A stretch of DNA of 64,000 nt, taken from the NCBI GenBank assembly GCA_000773965.1, contig JRUP01000026.1:186001-250000 (forward strand), written 5' to 3'. The DNA comes from Enterobacter cancerogenus (GTDB lineage Bacteria > Pseudomonadota > Gammaproteobacteria > Enterobacterales > Enterobacteriaceae). The translations under genes and the position numbers were made by a program. This document shows, piece after piece, positions 28,422-37,043 of this stretch. The notes under the pieces are model-generated. The model did no database searches. It saw nothing but the letters and a program-made list of their open reading frames with translations, and had not been told where the DNA came from. Positions within the stretch are counted from its first letter, which is position 1; each line of letters begins with the position of its first letter.

Positions 28422-29168
28422 GTGGTAGCCAGTGATTTGATGCAAACGGACCTCTCCGTTTGGGGCATGTATCAGCATGCCGATATCGTGGTAAAAGTGG
28501 TGATGATTGGCCTGTTACTGGCCTCGGTTGTCACCTGGGCGATTTTCTTCGGCAAGTTTGCTGAGCTGAGCGGGGCGAAACGTCGCCTGAAACGCGAACA
28601 GCAGGCGCTGGGCGAAGCGCGTTCGCTTAATGATGCTTACCGCGCCGCTGAAAGCTTTAAAAGTAACAGCCACAGTGCGGTGTTGCTGAACGATGCGCAG
28701 AACGAGCTGGAACTCTCTGCAGGTACCGAAGACCTTGATGGCATTAAGGAACGTACCAGCTTCCGCCTTGATCGTCGCGTTGCGGCATTCAGCCGTCATG
28801 CCGGTCGCGGTAACGGCTTCCTCGCTACCATCGGTTCTGTTGCACCCTTCATCGGCCTGTTTGGTACCGTATGGGGCATCATGAACAGCTTTATCGGTAT
28901 CGCTAAAACCCAGACCACCAACCTCGCTGTTGTGGCGCCGGGCATCGCAGAAGCGTTGCTGGCGACCGCGATTGGTCTGGTTGCTGCTATCCCTGCTGTG
29001 GTTATCTACAACGTCTTCGCGCGCATGATTGCCAGCTACAAAGCCTCTTTGGGTGATGTTGCGGCGCAGGTGATGCTGCTGCAGAGCCGCGATCTGGATC
29101 TCGGCAATGTGGACACCGCGAAAGAAGCGACCCGTCCGACGGCGGCACAGAAACTGCGCGTAGGATAA
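28422..29168 (+). CDS. exbB: TonB-complex protein ExbB
   Basis: 248-aa inner-membrane protein forming the pentameric proton-channel core of the TonB energiser, which powers siderophore and vitamin B12 uptake through outer-membrane receptors. Three transmembrane segments, with near identity to E. coli ExbB in the last two (PFIGLFGTVWGIMNSFIGIA and EALLATAIGLVAAIPAVVIYN). The start is GTG at 28422 with GGAG at 28411-28414. Followed 5 nt later by exbD; tonB is not in the window. Confidence 0.96.
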   Translation: MVASDLMQTDLSVWGMYQHADIVVKVVMIGLLLASVVTWAIFFGKFAELSGAKRRLKREQQALGEARSLNDAYRAAESFKSNSHSAVLLNDAQNELELSAGTEDLDGIKERTSFRLDRRVAAFSRHAGRGNGFLATIGSVAPFIGLFGTVWGIMNSFIGIAKTQTTNLAVVAPGIAEALLATAIGLVAAIPAVVIYNVFARMIASYKASLGDVAAQVMLLQSRDLDLGNVDTAKEATRPTAAQKLRVG

Positions 29169-29173
29169 GTATT

Positions 29174-29596
29174 ATGGCGATGCGTTTAAACGATGACTCG
29201 GTAGGCGATGGCGAAATGCATGAAATCAACGTGACGCCGTTTATCGACGTCATGCTGGTTCTGCTGATCATCTTTATGGTCGCCGCGCCATTAGCTACGG
29301 TGGATGTGCGCGTTAACCTGCCTGCCTCCACCAGCGCACCGCAACCGCGTCCGGAAAAACCGGTTTATCTGTCTATTAAGGAAGATAAGCAGATTTACAT
29401 CGGCAACGATGCGGTTACCAAAGAGACGCTGGTGAATGCGCTGACGGCGCAGACCGAAGGCAAGAAAGACACCACTATCTTCTTCCAGGCGGATAAGTCT
29501 GTGGATTATGAAACGCTAATGAGCGTGATGGATCAGTTACGCGAAGCGGGTTATCTGAAGATTGGTTTGATGGGCATGGAGACGGTGAAGAAATAA
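29174..29596 (+). CDS. exbD: TonB-complex protein ExbD
   Basis: 140-aa partner of ExbB with one N-terminal transmembrane helix bearing the essential aspartate (TPFIDVMLVLLIIFMV, Asp25 equivalent) and a periplasmic domain. Collinear with E. coli ExbD. It is 5 nt after exbB and followed by a strong terminator, giving a two-gene operon. Confidence 0.96.
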   Translation: MAMRLNDDSVGDGEMHEINVTPFIDVMLVLLIIFMVAAPLATVDVRVNLPASTSAPQPRPEKPVYLSIKEDKQIYIGNDAVTKETLVNALTAQTEGKKDTTIFFQADKSVDYETLMSVMDQLREAGYLKIGLMGMETVKK

Positions 29597-29618
29597 TTCA
29601 CCCCCTCTTATCGCTCAC

Positions 29619-29650
29619 AAGGGCCGCTATCGATAGCGGCCCTTTTTATT
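29619..29650 (+). terminator. strong terminator after exbD
   Basis: A 26-bp perfect palindrome AAGGGCCGCTATC with its complement at 29619-29644, followed by TTTATTT. It can act in both directions. Confidence 0.85.
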
Positions 29651-29778
29651 TGCTCCCGCCGTCAATGTTAATTTCTTGTTACTTTTGGTCTCACTTTTGT
29701 AAACTGCAATGGTGAAGCGGATCACATCTATTCCTGGCGCAACCCGCTACAACGGAAGAAAAACCCAGGAAGGACAAT

Positions 29779-31101
29779 ATGAGCGCGAGTCAGTCTTTAC
29801 AAAAGCCATCGCAAGGCGGTGCCAAAACCATCTTTAGCGTTACCAGCGGTAACTTTCTTGAGATGTACGATTTCATGGTGTTTGGCTATTACGCTACGGC
29901 GATCGCCAAAACCTTTTTCCCGGGAGATGACCCCTTTGCATCCCTGATGCTCACGCTGATGACCTTTGGCGCGGGCTTCCTGATGCGTCCGCTTGGCGCG
30001 ATTATTCTCGGTGCCTACATCGACCACCACGGTCGCCGTAAAGGACTGTTGCTGACGCTGGGCTTGATGGCGTTGGGTACGCTTACCATCGCCCTGGTGC
30101 CAGGCTATGCCACCCTGGGTGCCGCCGCACCGATTCTGATTCTGCTGGGTCGTTTGCTGCAGGGCTTCTCGGCGGGTGTGGAATTAGGCGGTGTGTCAGT
30201 GTATCTGTCTGAAGTAGCACCAAAAGGACGCAAAGGGTTTTATGTTAGCTGGCAGTCCGGCAGTCAGCAGGTTGCGGTGATCTTCGCGGCGCTGCTTGGT
30301 CTCGGCCTCAACCATCTGTTGGCGAAGGAAGCGGTCACCGAGTGGGGCTGGCGTATTCCGTTCGTTGTCGGTTGTATGATTGTGCCGTTCCTGTTCTGGA
30401 TCCGTCGCATGCTGGAAGAAACCGAAGCGTTCAGCAAACGCAAACAACATCCTTCCATGGGGCAGATCATGCGCTCGGTCGGTGAGAACTGGGCATTGGT
30501 GCTGGCGGGTATGCTGATGGTGGTGACCACCACGGTGATGTTCTACATGATCACCGCCTTCACCCCGACCTTCGGTAAAACCGTGCTGATGATGAGCGAT
30601 GAGCAGAGTTTTATGGTGACGCTTTTTGTCGGTATCTCTAACCTGATTTGGTTGCCGGTCATGGGCTCGCTGTCGGATCGCATAGGACGTCGTCCGCTGC
30701 TGATCACCTTTACTATCCTGATGATTCTCACCACCTGGCCGGTGCTGCACTGGCTGGTGGGATCGCCCACCTTTGCGCATCTGGTGGAAGCGGAATTGTG
30801 GTTATCGTTCCTGTATGCCAGCTATAACGGTGCGATGGTGGTCTATCTGGCGGAAATTATGCCGGCTGAAGTGCGCGCCACCGGCTTCTCACTGGCGTAC
30901 AGCCTGGCGACCGCACTGTTTGGTGGCTTCACGCCAGCGGTTTCAAGCTACCTGATCCATGCCACGGGCGATAAAGCGATGCCCGGCGTGTGGTTGTCAT
31001 TCGCGGCAGTGTGCGGATTGATCGGCACGCTGCTGATTGGCCGCATGGTGAAACAGTATCAGGCGCGCCATGGCGGCACGCCGGTGGGAGCTTCACTGTA
31101 A
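29779..31101 (+). CDS. MFS metabolite:proton symporter, citrate (CitA/TcuC) type
   Basis: 440-aa twelve-helix transporter of the metabolite:H+ symporter family. It follows the CitA sequence closely: SVTSGNFLEMYDF, FGAGFLMRPLGAIILGAYID, GRLLQGFSAGVELGGVSVYL, ATGFSLAYSLATALFGGFTP. Citrate or tricarballylate uptake with protons is the likely role. AAGGA precedes the ATG. It stands alone between two terminators, with no tcuA or tcuB beside it, which favours citrate over tricarballylate; the exact cargo is inference. Confidence 0.82.
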   Translation: MSASQSLQKPSQGGAKTIFSVTSGNFLEMYDFMVFGYYATAIAKTFFPGDDPFASLMLTLMTFGAGFLMRPLGAIILGAYIDHHGRRKGLLLTLGLMALGTLTIALVPGYATLGAAAPILILLGRLLQGFSAGVELGGVSVYLSEVAPKGRKGFYVSWQSGSQQVAVIFAALLGLGLNHLLAKEAVTEWGWRIPFVVGCMIVPFLFWIRRMLEETEAFSKRKQHPSMGQIMRSVGENWALVLAGMLMVVTTTVMFYMITAFTPTFGKTVLMMSDEQSFMVTLFVGISNLIWLPVMGSLSDRIGRRPLLITFTILMILTTWPVLHWLVGSPTFAHLVEAELWLSFLYASYNGAMVVYLAEIMPAEVRATGFSLAYSLATALFGGFTPAVSSYLIHATGDKAMPGVWLSFAAVCGLIGTLLIGRMVKQYQARHGGTPVGASL

Positions 31102-31153
31102 CGCCCTGGCTGACAGCGGGCCTCATGTCAGCCTGTTAAGAAACTATTCGAAT

Positions 31154-31186
31154 AAAGCAGCCCCTTGTTGAAGGGGCTGCTTTTTT
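31154..31186 (+). terminator. strong terminator after the MFS gene
   Basis: 13-bp stem AAAGCAGCCCCTT/AAGGGGCTGCTTT with a GTTG loop and a run of T (31181-31186). Confidence 0.9.
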
Positions 31187-31268
31187 GTTTATGCAGATGT
31201 GTGGGTATGGTGCAGTGAAACGCAATCATCGGGCCTTTTAACAGGCGACATCGTCGCCCATGCCCTGC

Positions 31269-32234
31269 CTAAAACGACAGATCCACCACCACGCTATCCG
31301 TATAACTCCCCGCCGCTGGCGTATTCTGCGTCGTCAGAATCTGCGCTGTATAGGTGAAGTTGCGCGTCACCAGATCCGCGTTCAGGGAGGTGGCGCTGGC
31401 GCTACTCCAGCGGTCAGTGCCGGTCGGTCCCCAGCGTGTCGTGGTGGTGGTGCCTTTATAAATGTCATAAGCCAGCCGGTTAGTCCCGCTCGCCATCTGG
31501 CGCGTGGTGCCGCTGTAGTAGCTGCCATTGCTCAACCCCACAGTGAAAGTGCTGCCTTTAGAACACACTACGTTAATCGTCTGCTGCACCGTGGAGAAAC
31601 TTCCCACCAGGGGTGCGCTGCCAAAACTCACATTGGGCGCGGTGATGGTGGTGCAATCATTGGTGACAACCAGGTTAACGGTAATCGGCATCGCGGTGCC
31701 GGTACTGGTTTGCACCGTACCCACGCATAAACCTGCTACGTTCAACCCGGCACATACCGTATAGCTCACAGTGAGCGTAATCGTCGTCGTATAACTGCCT
31801 GCGGCAATCACCTGTCCAGGCACTGTGCGGAAATAGAGCGGAATATTGAAATTGAGCGTGCTGCCCAGTGTTAACAACGCCGATGAACTGTAAACGTGGT
31901 TAGACCCCTGCGTGAGTTCGCTGGCACAGGCGCTGTCGATACACATCTGAATCGGAATACTGTCCGTGCCGGTGCTGGCGGTTTTCAACACGGCACGCGT
32001 GCCGCTGAGATAGGTGGCGGTGGTAAAGGCGTAGGTGACATTATCGGTGCCCAATAGCGAAAGCGTGCCCGTTCCACAGTTAACGTTGGTGGTGCTGGAG
32101 GTGTTCTGCACCGTGGAGCCCACCGCGAATGTCGTCACGGAGCCAAAGGTCGCCGTTGGGGCCGATAAACTACAAAGCGCATAGCTGGTGCCCGGCAAGA
32201 TAAACAGCGCCAGCAGCAAAAGAAACTTTCTCAT
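31269..32234 (-). CDS. csuE: spore-coat-U-domain pilus tip adhesin (CsuE-like)
   Basis: 321 aa with a signal peptide (cleavage near residue 19) and two spore coat U (SCPU) domains in tandem, roughly 20-160 and 165-320, each with cysteines and beta-rich G/T/S sequence. The two-domain architecture and last position match CsuE, the tip adhesin of archaic chaperone-usher pili, which binds hydrophobic surfaces in Acinetobacter. The ATG overlaps the usher stop (ATGA). Sequence identity to CsuE itself cannot be measured here; the role is from architecture and order. Confidence 0.78.
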   Translation of the reverse strand: MRKFLLLLALFILPGTSYALCSLSAPTATFGSVTTFAVGSTVQNTSSTTNVNCGTGTLSLLGTDNVTYAFTTATYLSGTRAVLKTASTGTDSIPIQMCIDSACASELTQGSNHVYSSSALLTLGSTLNFNIPLYFRTVPGQVIAAGSYTTTITLTVSYTVCAGLNVAGLCVGTVQTSTGTAMPITVNLVVTNDCTTITAPNVSFGSAPLVGSFSTVQQTINVVCSKGSTFTVGLSNGSYYSGTTRQMASGTNRLAYDIYKGTTTTTRWGPTGTDRWSSASATSLNADLVTRNFTYTAQILTTQNTPAAGSYTDSVVVDLSF

Positions 32235-34666
32235 GGTGAAATTCCTGACTGTGAATTATTGGCCGTGCTGACCGCTGAACCCGGTGCGGGTGGCGGCAGA
32301 TCGCACGTCAGCGGACCGTAGGTCTCCAGTGCTTTGGGTTGGCCGTTGGCAATGGTCAGCGTGGTATCACAACTGCGTCCATCTGGCGTCACCACATGAA
32401 TTGGGTTTTCAGCGCTCAGATTCTCCATCCAGACAATGCCATCCCATCCGATATATTCCGTCCCCTGATTCGGGCGCAACACCTGGCTGGAGATCGGCAA
32501 CGGTTGCCCCTGTTTATCATGCAGCACCACGCTGGCGGCACGCAGGCGCTCTACCGGGAAGTTCAGCAGGTAACCGCTTTTCCGTTTCACCGCGAAACGC
32601 TGTTCCACCTTTGGTGCGGTGCGGTCAGCCGGTAAATCCAGGGTATCGATATCGTATTTTGCGCCGTAGTAACTGCTGATCGATGGCACCAGCAAATAGC
32701 CCTGATTATCGGTGCGTCCCATTGCCTGGTTTTCATAGCGCACCGTGACATCCGGGTAATCGGTTTTCACCACCACAAACGCATCATTGATGTCGTTGGC
32801 GGCAAATACGCGGTTATCCATCAGCACCAGCGAACCGGTGAAATCGGCCCACTGCGTGGTGTTATCGTTATCGCCGTAGAACCCGGCAGAGGTGTCGATT
32901 TTGTTATTGCGATAGCGCAGGCTTGCCTGGCGGTAATCACCGCTGTCGCCACCCTGATTGGCCCAGGCCGCATCATACGCAAAGCCACCATCGGTCGGCA
33001 TGGCGCGTGACACGTAGAGGCGCTGATTGTTGTTGCCCTGTTGATCGCGCTCGTAGCTCACCGAAGCACTGCTCTGCTCGCCGAATGGGATTACCAGTGA
33101 GATAGCGCCGCTCCAGTCACCCTGTTCCTGATCGCGGCTGGCGGAGATATACAGGCTGCTGTTACCCCACAGATTTTTACTCCAGGACAGGTTCCACAAG
33201 CGGGTGCGATCGCCCGATCCGCCGGCAATATCAAAGTAGGCCAGGCCCAGACTACCGTATTGATTGAGTGACACGCTGGCGGTGTACTGCGCACTGCGTC
33301 GCGCCAGTGAGTAGCTGGTGTTGGCGCTGTCACCCCGGCTGCCGACCAGCGCCAGATTGCCGTAATCGGCGGTGCGTAACACATGCTGGGTGCCGAGGCT
33401 AAACCAGCTGTTGTTATATTGATAACCCCAGCTGTATTGCGTGCCGGGTTTACCTTCCATCTGACTTTGTGCCAGCGCACCATTGACCACGCCCCAGCTG
33501 CCGAGCTTCACCAATCCCCCAGCGCCGCCGGTGGCCACGCTGTCGCTGCCTTCCGCATGGCTCTCCAGCGTCAGCCAGTCGGTTAGCCCATAACGATAAG
33601 AGCCGCTGGCTGCTGCTGCGCCATAGTCAAAGTTCTCCAGTCCGTAGTTTTCACGAATAGCACCGGCCGAGAAGGAGTAATCCGACAAACCCTGTCGCAG
33701 CAGGCTGCTGGAGACATAAAACGGCAGCGTGGTAGTGACCTGGCGCCCCACGGCATCGGTGGTGGTGATCACCGCATCGCCCGCGCCATTAACGAAAGGC
33801 ACATTGGTCAGCGACCACGGACCCGGCTGCACATTGGCTTGCGTGCTGCGATAACCGTTAATAAACAGATCGACGGAAGAGGGCACTGCGGCCTGGCCGG
33901 AAAACGCGGGTAGCGGGTAAGTGACCAAATCCGGTCGCACGCTGAAATCACGCGCAATCTGCACGCCACCCAGACGCACGCTGTTACTCCAGCTCAGCGC
34001 ATCGGTGACCAGATCCCCGGCGCGCCAGCTAATTGCATCGTTCTCATCTTCATTGCTGAACCAGGTATCGTAGCGAATGTATCCCTCTTGCTGGCCGCTG
34101 ACACCGCCTTCAAGCTGTTGGGTATACACGCCATTAGTGGAGAATTGCCCGACCGGACCAAATACGCGCAGTTCATTCCAGCTCGACAAGCGCGAACCGG
34201 CATTATCGGTACGGGTGGCGTAGAAGTCGTAATTGAGCAGCGCACCGTTACTGGCTCGCCCCGGGTAGCGAGGGCCGCGCTGATCTTTACCGATCACCTG
34301 GCCGGGCAGCCAGGCGGGCGGAACGGTGAGCAACAGGCGCTGACGGCGCTCGTCATATTCTGCTTTCACCTCCGCAAGTTGATTCACATCGATTTGCTCG
34401 CCCTGGAGTTTCTCCGCAGGGATACCGGCACGCTGTAAATCGCCACTGCGCAGCCAAAAGTCGCCGTTTTTACGCTCCACCGGCACGATATCGCCGCGCG
34501 CATTCTGATTCACCACCAGCTCCAGCATGTACTGCTGACCGCTGGCGTTGTTCTCCAGCGCAGGGGGCGGTGGTAGCTCGGAAAAGGTCTCCGCGCTACT
34601 GATTTGAGGTAACAGGCATAGCACGCTAGCCACTGCCAACGTGCAGGGATGCAGCGAAAACGTCAT
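32231..34666 (-). CDS. csuD: outer-membrane usher of Csu-type pilus
   Basis: 811-aa FimD-family usher with a signal peptide, an N-terminal periplasmic domain, a beta-barrel with plug, and C-terminal domains. Characteristic segments: DLFINGYRSTQANVQPGPW, ITTTDAVGRQVTTTLPFYVSS and GRTDNQGYLLVPSISSYYG. It catalyses subunit ordering and secretion. A TTG at 34669 opens the frame, but the ATG at 34666 overlapping the chaperone stop (TGATG) is the natural start. Confidence 0.9.
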   Translation of the reverse strand: MTFSLHPCTLAVASVLCLLPQISSAETFSELPPPPALENNASGQQYMLELVVNQNARGDIVPVERKNGDFWLRSGDLQRAGIPAEKLQGEQIDVNQLAEVKAEYDERRQRLLLTVPPAWLPGQVIGKDQRGPRYPGRASNGALLNYDFYATRTDNAGSRLSSWNELRVFGPVGQFSTNGVYTQQLEGGVSGQQEGYIRYDTWFSNEDENDAISWRAGDLVTDALSWSNSVRLGGVQIARDFSVRPDLVTYPLPAFSGQAAVPSSVDLFINGYRSTQANVQPGPWSLTNVPFVNGAGDAVITTTDAVGRQVTTTLPFYVSSSLLRQGLSDYSFSAGAIRENYGLENFDYGAAAASGSYRYGLTDWLTLESHAEGSDSVATGGAGGLVKLGSWGVVNGALAQSQMEGKPGTQYSWGYQYNNSWFSLGTQHVLRTADYGNLALVGSRGDSANTSYSLARRSAQYTASVSLNQYGSLGLAYFDIAGGSGDRTRLWNLSWSKNLWGNSSLYISASRDQEQGDWSGAISLVIPFGEQSSASVSYERDQQGNNNQRLYVSRAMPTDGGFAYDAAWANQGGDSGDYRQASLRYRNNKIDTSAGFYGDNDNTTQWADFTGSLVLMDNRVFAANDINDAFVVVKTDYPDVTVRYENQAMGRTDNQGYLLVPSISSYYGAKYDIDTLDLPADRTAPKVEQRFAVKRKSGYLLNFPVERLRAASVVLHDKQGQPLPISSQVLRPNQGTEYIGWDGIVWMENLSAENPIHVVTPDGRSCDTTLTIANGQPKALETYGPLTCDLPPPAPGSAVSTANNSQSGISP

Positions 34667-35361
34667 CAACGCGCGGCCGCGCTGCTCCAGTGCCCTTTAT
34701 TCACTTCTGCGGACAGCTCTCCGCTCACGCTGCTGGTTAATGGCCAGCGGTTACTGCTGTTTGCCAGCACATAGCCAAACAGGCCATTGCCCAGGCGGCG
34801 GCCACCAATGGTGACATTACTCAGCCGCGCATGGCCGTTGCCCCGGTTGGTCAGTTCCAGCCAGCGTTTGCCACCACTGTCCACCTGCTGCCAGCTGAGT
34901 TGCGGCTTCGCACTGTCGCTGGTGACGCCGTTACCATAAACAAACAGCGGAACCGAATAGCGCATCTGGAAGGTTAATCCCGCCTGATTTTCGCCGGGCG
35001 TGCGTGGCGTAGGGATTTCATCCAGCACCACGCGGTAGGACATTTCGCGTCCCGCTTCCGGCGGGCCCTGCTTAATCAGGCGCACCAGCTGTTTCTGACC
35101 CGGCTCCAGGCGCACCATCGGCGGGCTGGCGACCACTTGCTGCTGGGTTTGATACTGTTCCTGACCGCCTACCTGCAGCCAGCTAAAGATACGCACCTGC
35201 ATCATGGTGGTGGCATTCCCACGGTTTTCCAGCCACAACTCACTGGCTTTCTCATCAGGGTTAATAGCCGGGTCGATTGGCCAAATCATCAGCGAATTGG
35301 CAGCGTGGGCAGCAGGCATTAGTGCCATGATAAACAACAGTAACAGGGCGCGCAGGTTCAT
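34666..35361 (-). CDS. csuC: periplasmic pilus chaperone (CsuC-like)
   Basis: 231 aa with a signal peptide (cleavage after AHA near residue 20) and the two immunoglobulin-like domains of PapD-type chaperones (WPIDPAINPDEKASELWLENRG; R.Y.VPLF pattern in QMRYSVPLFVYG; C-terminal LTNRGNGHARL). It donates a strand to fold and escort pilins to the usher. It belongs to the archaic clade by operon context with SCPU pilins. Confidence 0.88.
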   Translation of the reverse strand: MNLRALLLLFIMALMPAAHAANSLMIWPIDPAINPDEKASELWLENRGNATTMMQVRIFSWLQVGGQEQYQTQQQVVASPPMVRLEPGQKQLVRLIKQGPPEAGREMSYRVVLDEIPTPRTPGENQAGLTFQMRYSVPLFVYGNGVTSDSAKPQLSWQQVDSGGKRWLELTNRGNGHARLSNVTIGGRRLGNGLFGYVLANSSNRWPLTSSVSGELSAEVNKGHWSSAAAR

Positions 35362-35389
35362 GATTATTCATCCTTCTTTATCACTGCCG

Positions 35390-35905
35390 TCACCAGCTAA
35401 GCGTAACGGTTAAGGTGTCGGTATAAGTGCCGGCGCGCGTGGGGCCGGGCAGCGTTAACAGGCCATAAATCGGCAAAGTAATGTTATTGGCGTTGCTGTA
35501 ACTCAGCGCCACGGCGCTATTCACCGGAATCGCCGTGGTGTGTGCCGCGTTGGTGTAAAGGGAATAGGGCACGGTATTGGTGTTACCCGAGACCTTGAGA
35601 TTGCGGGTAGTAGAGTAATTGGCGCCGCCATTAATGCTCATGCTAACGGCGGTGCCTGGCGTGCAGGCGAGAATGATGGTGGTGCTTTGCACATAGCTGG
35701 CGCTCACGCTGCTGGACGACACGCCAGATTGCGTACCGAAATTAAGCGTGCCAAAGACCCCGGTATTGGTACCGGAGACAACACAGCCTGCCACTACTGA
35801 TGCAGAGACCTGAAAGGTTGCGGTTGGCAACCCCCAGGCAGAGACGCTCCCTATCAGCAGGGCGAGGCCGCCTGCAATGTGCACCCAACGCTGCACCACG
35901 GCCAC
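35390..35905 (-). CDS. spore-coat-U-domain minor pilin
   Basis: 171 aa with a signal peptide and one SCPU domain (CVVSGTNTG, LNFGTQSG, TIILACTPGTAVSMSINGG, AGTYTDTLTVTLSW). The start is GTG at 35905 with a weak Shine-Dalgarno; neighbouring in-frame GTG codons are alternatives. Acinetobacter csu has two minor subunits (CsuA and CsuB) at this place; only one is present here. Confidence 0.8.
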   Translation of the reverse strand: MAVVQRWVHIAGGLALLIGSVSAWGLPTATFQVSASVVAGCVVSGTNTGVFGTLNFGTQSGVSSSSVSASYVQSTTIILACTPGTAVSMSINGGANYSTTRNLKVSGNTNTVPYSLYTNAAHTTAIPVNSAVALSYSNANNITLPIYGLLTLPGPTRAGTYTDTLTVTLSW

Positions 35906-35927
35906 CCTGATTACCCCACAACTGACC

Positions 35928-36497
35928 TCAGTAGTTCACCGCAACGTTAATGGTGTCGGTATAAGTCCCTGCCGGAATCAACGGGTTAAACCCGCCGCCC
36001 ACCACACGACCATAAATGGCGTAGTTAGTGCCTAAGGTCGGGTCCGTGGTGCCGCTGGCGGCAATGTTGGTGTTATTGGCGATGGCGGTGGTGAATGCCG
36101 CATCGCTATACAGGGTATAGGCAATGCCTTGGGTGTTATTGGAACCGAGGATCAGATAGCGCGGCTGTCCGCTGACGGTGCCGTAAATGGTCGCCGGTGC
36201 AGCATTACTGCTGGTGACCTGCACGTTGAAAGTCTGGCCGGTGGTGCAGCGAACATAAATACCGTTGCCCGATGCGCCGACCAGCGTGGCATTCAGGGTA
36301 TCGAAGGTTGCGGCGCTGCTACCAAAGTTCAGGGTACCGAAGTTGACACCCGTGGTGGCAGACTGACCGTTCACCAGACAACCGGTGGTCAGGGTCAGGG
36401 TCGCATTAATGGTTCCCGTTGTGGTGGCGGCAAAAGCCGCGGTAGGGGCGAGCACTACGCTCAGGCTGGACGCCAAAAGAAAAAGCTTGAGTTTCAT
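35928..36497 (-). CDS. spore-coat-U-domain major pilin (CsuA/B-like)
   Basis: 189 aa with a signal peptide (cleavage after AFA near residue 23) and one SCPU domain (GCLVNGQSATTGVNFGTLNFGS, YVRCTTGQTFNVQVTS, AGTYTDTINVAVNY). As the first gene of the operon and rich in threonine and alanine, it is probably the rod subunit. I place the start at ATG 36497, which has AAGGA six bases upstream; the ATG at 36503 lies too close to it. Confidence 0.82.
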   Translation of the reverse strand: MKLKLFLLASSLSVVLAPTAAFAATTTGTINATLTLTTGCLVNGQSATTGVNFGTLNFGSSAATFDTLNATLVGASGNGIYVRCTTGQTFNVQVTSSNAAPATIYGTVSGQPRYLILGSNNTQGIAYTLYSDAAFTTAIANNTNIAASGTTDPTLGTNYAIYGRVVGGGFNPLIPAGTYTDTINVAVNY

Positions 36498-37043
36498 AAT
36501 CATTCCTTACTGATTATCCAAGGTCAGTGCTTTTTCACCTGGTGATTCATTTATGAAACGAATCCGAAGTCAAACAAGAGCCACGATCGGCTTTACCGCG
36601 TAAGTGCCCGGCATCTAGGAATATTCTTAGATGATGGGTTTATGATTTATATCAGTTTTCTTTACTATAGATCAGCAAATCAACACTGGGAGCGTTGCGC
36701 TTAGATTTTTCATTAATCAATTCACACTTTTCGCCGATAACGTAGTAATCGCAAGGGGTGACAACCGGTTAAAAAAACTAAACAGCGAGTGATTTAACCC
36801 TCTACCGCGATTAACCGTTCAATGCTATGTTCGTGCATTAATCAGATATTATTAATTTTTCTGACTGCGACTGAAGATGAAAAACCAAAAACATAGCGCG
36901 GTGTTTCCAGAATTGTCTGGATCGGCTCCCCCCTCTGCCTCACTGCGTGCGGTCATTACTCACCCTTAATCAATGTTTCGACCTTTTGATCATTTTTGAC
37001 GATACAGCTCCTGCTCTGCAGCGGGCTGAGTTTAGGAGCGCAC
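36498..37043. other. divergent intergenic region between pilus operon and MHYT gene
   Basis: About 546 bp, AT-rich for this genome, without a supported gene. It must hold the promoters of the csu-like operon (minus) and of the MHYT gene (plus). I could not identify convincing -10/-35 pairs or known operators. Confidence 0.5.
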
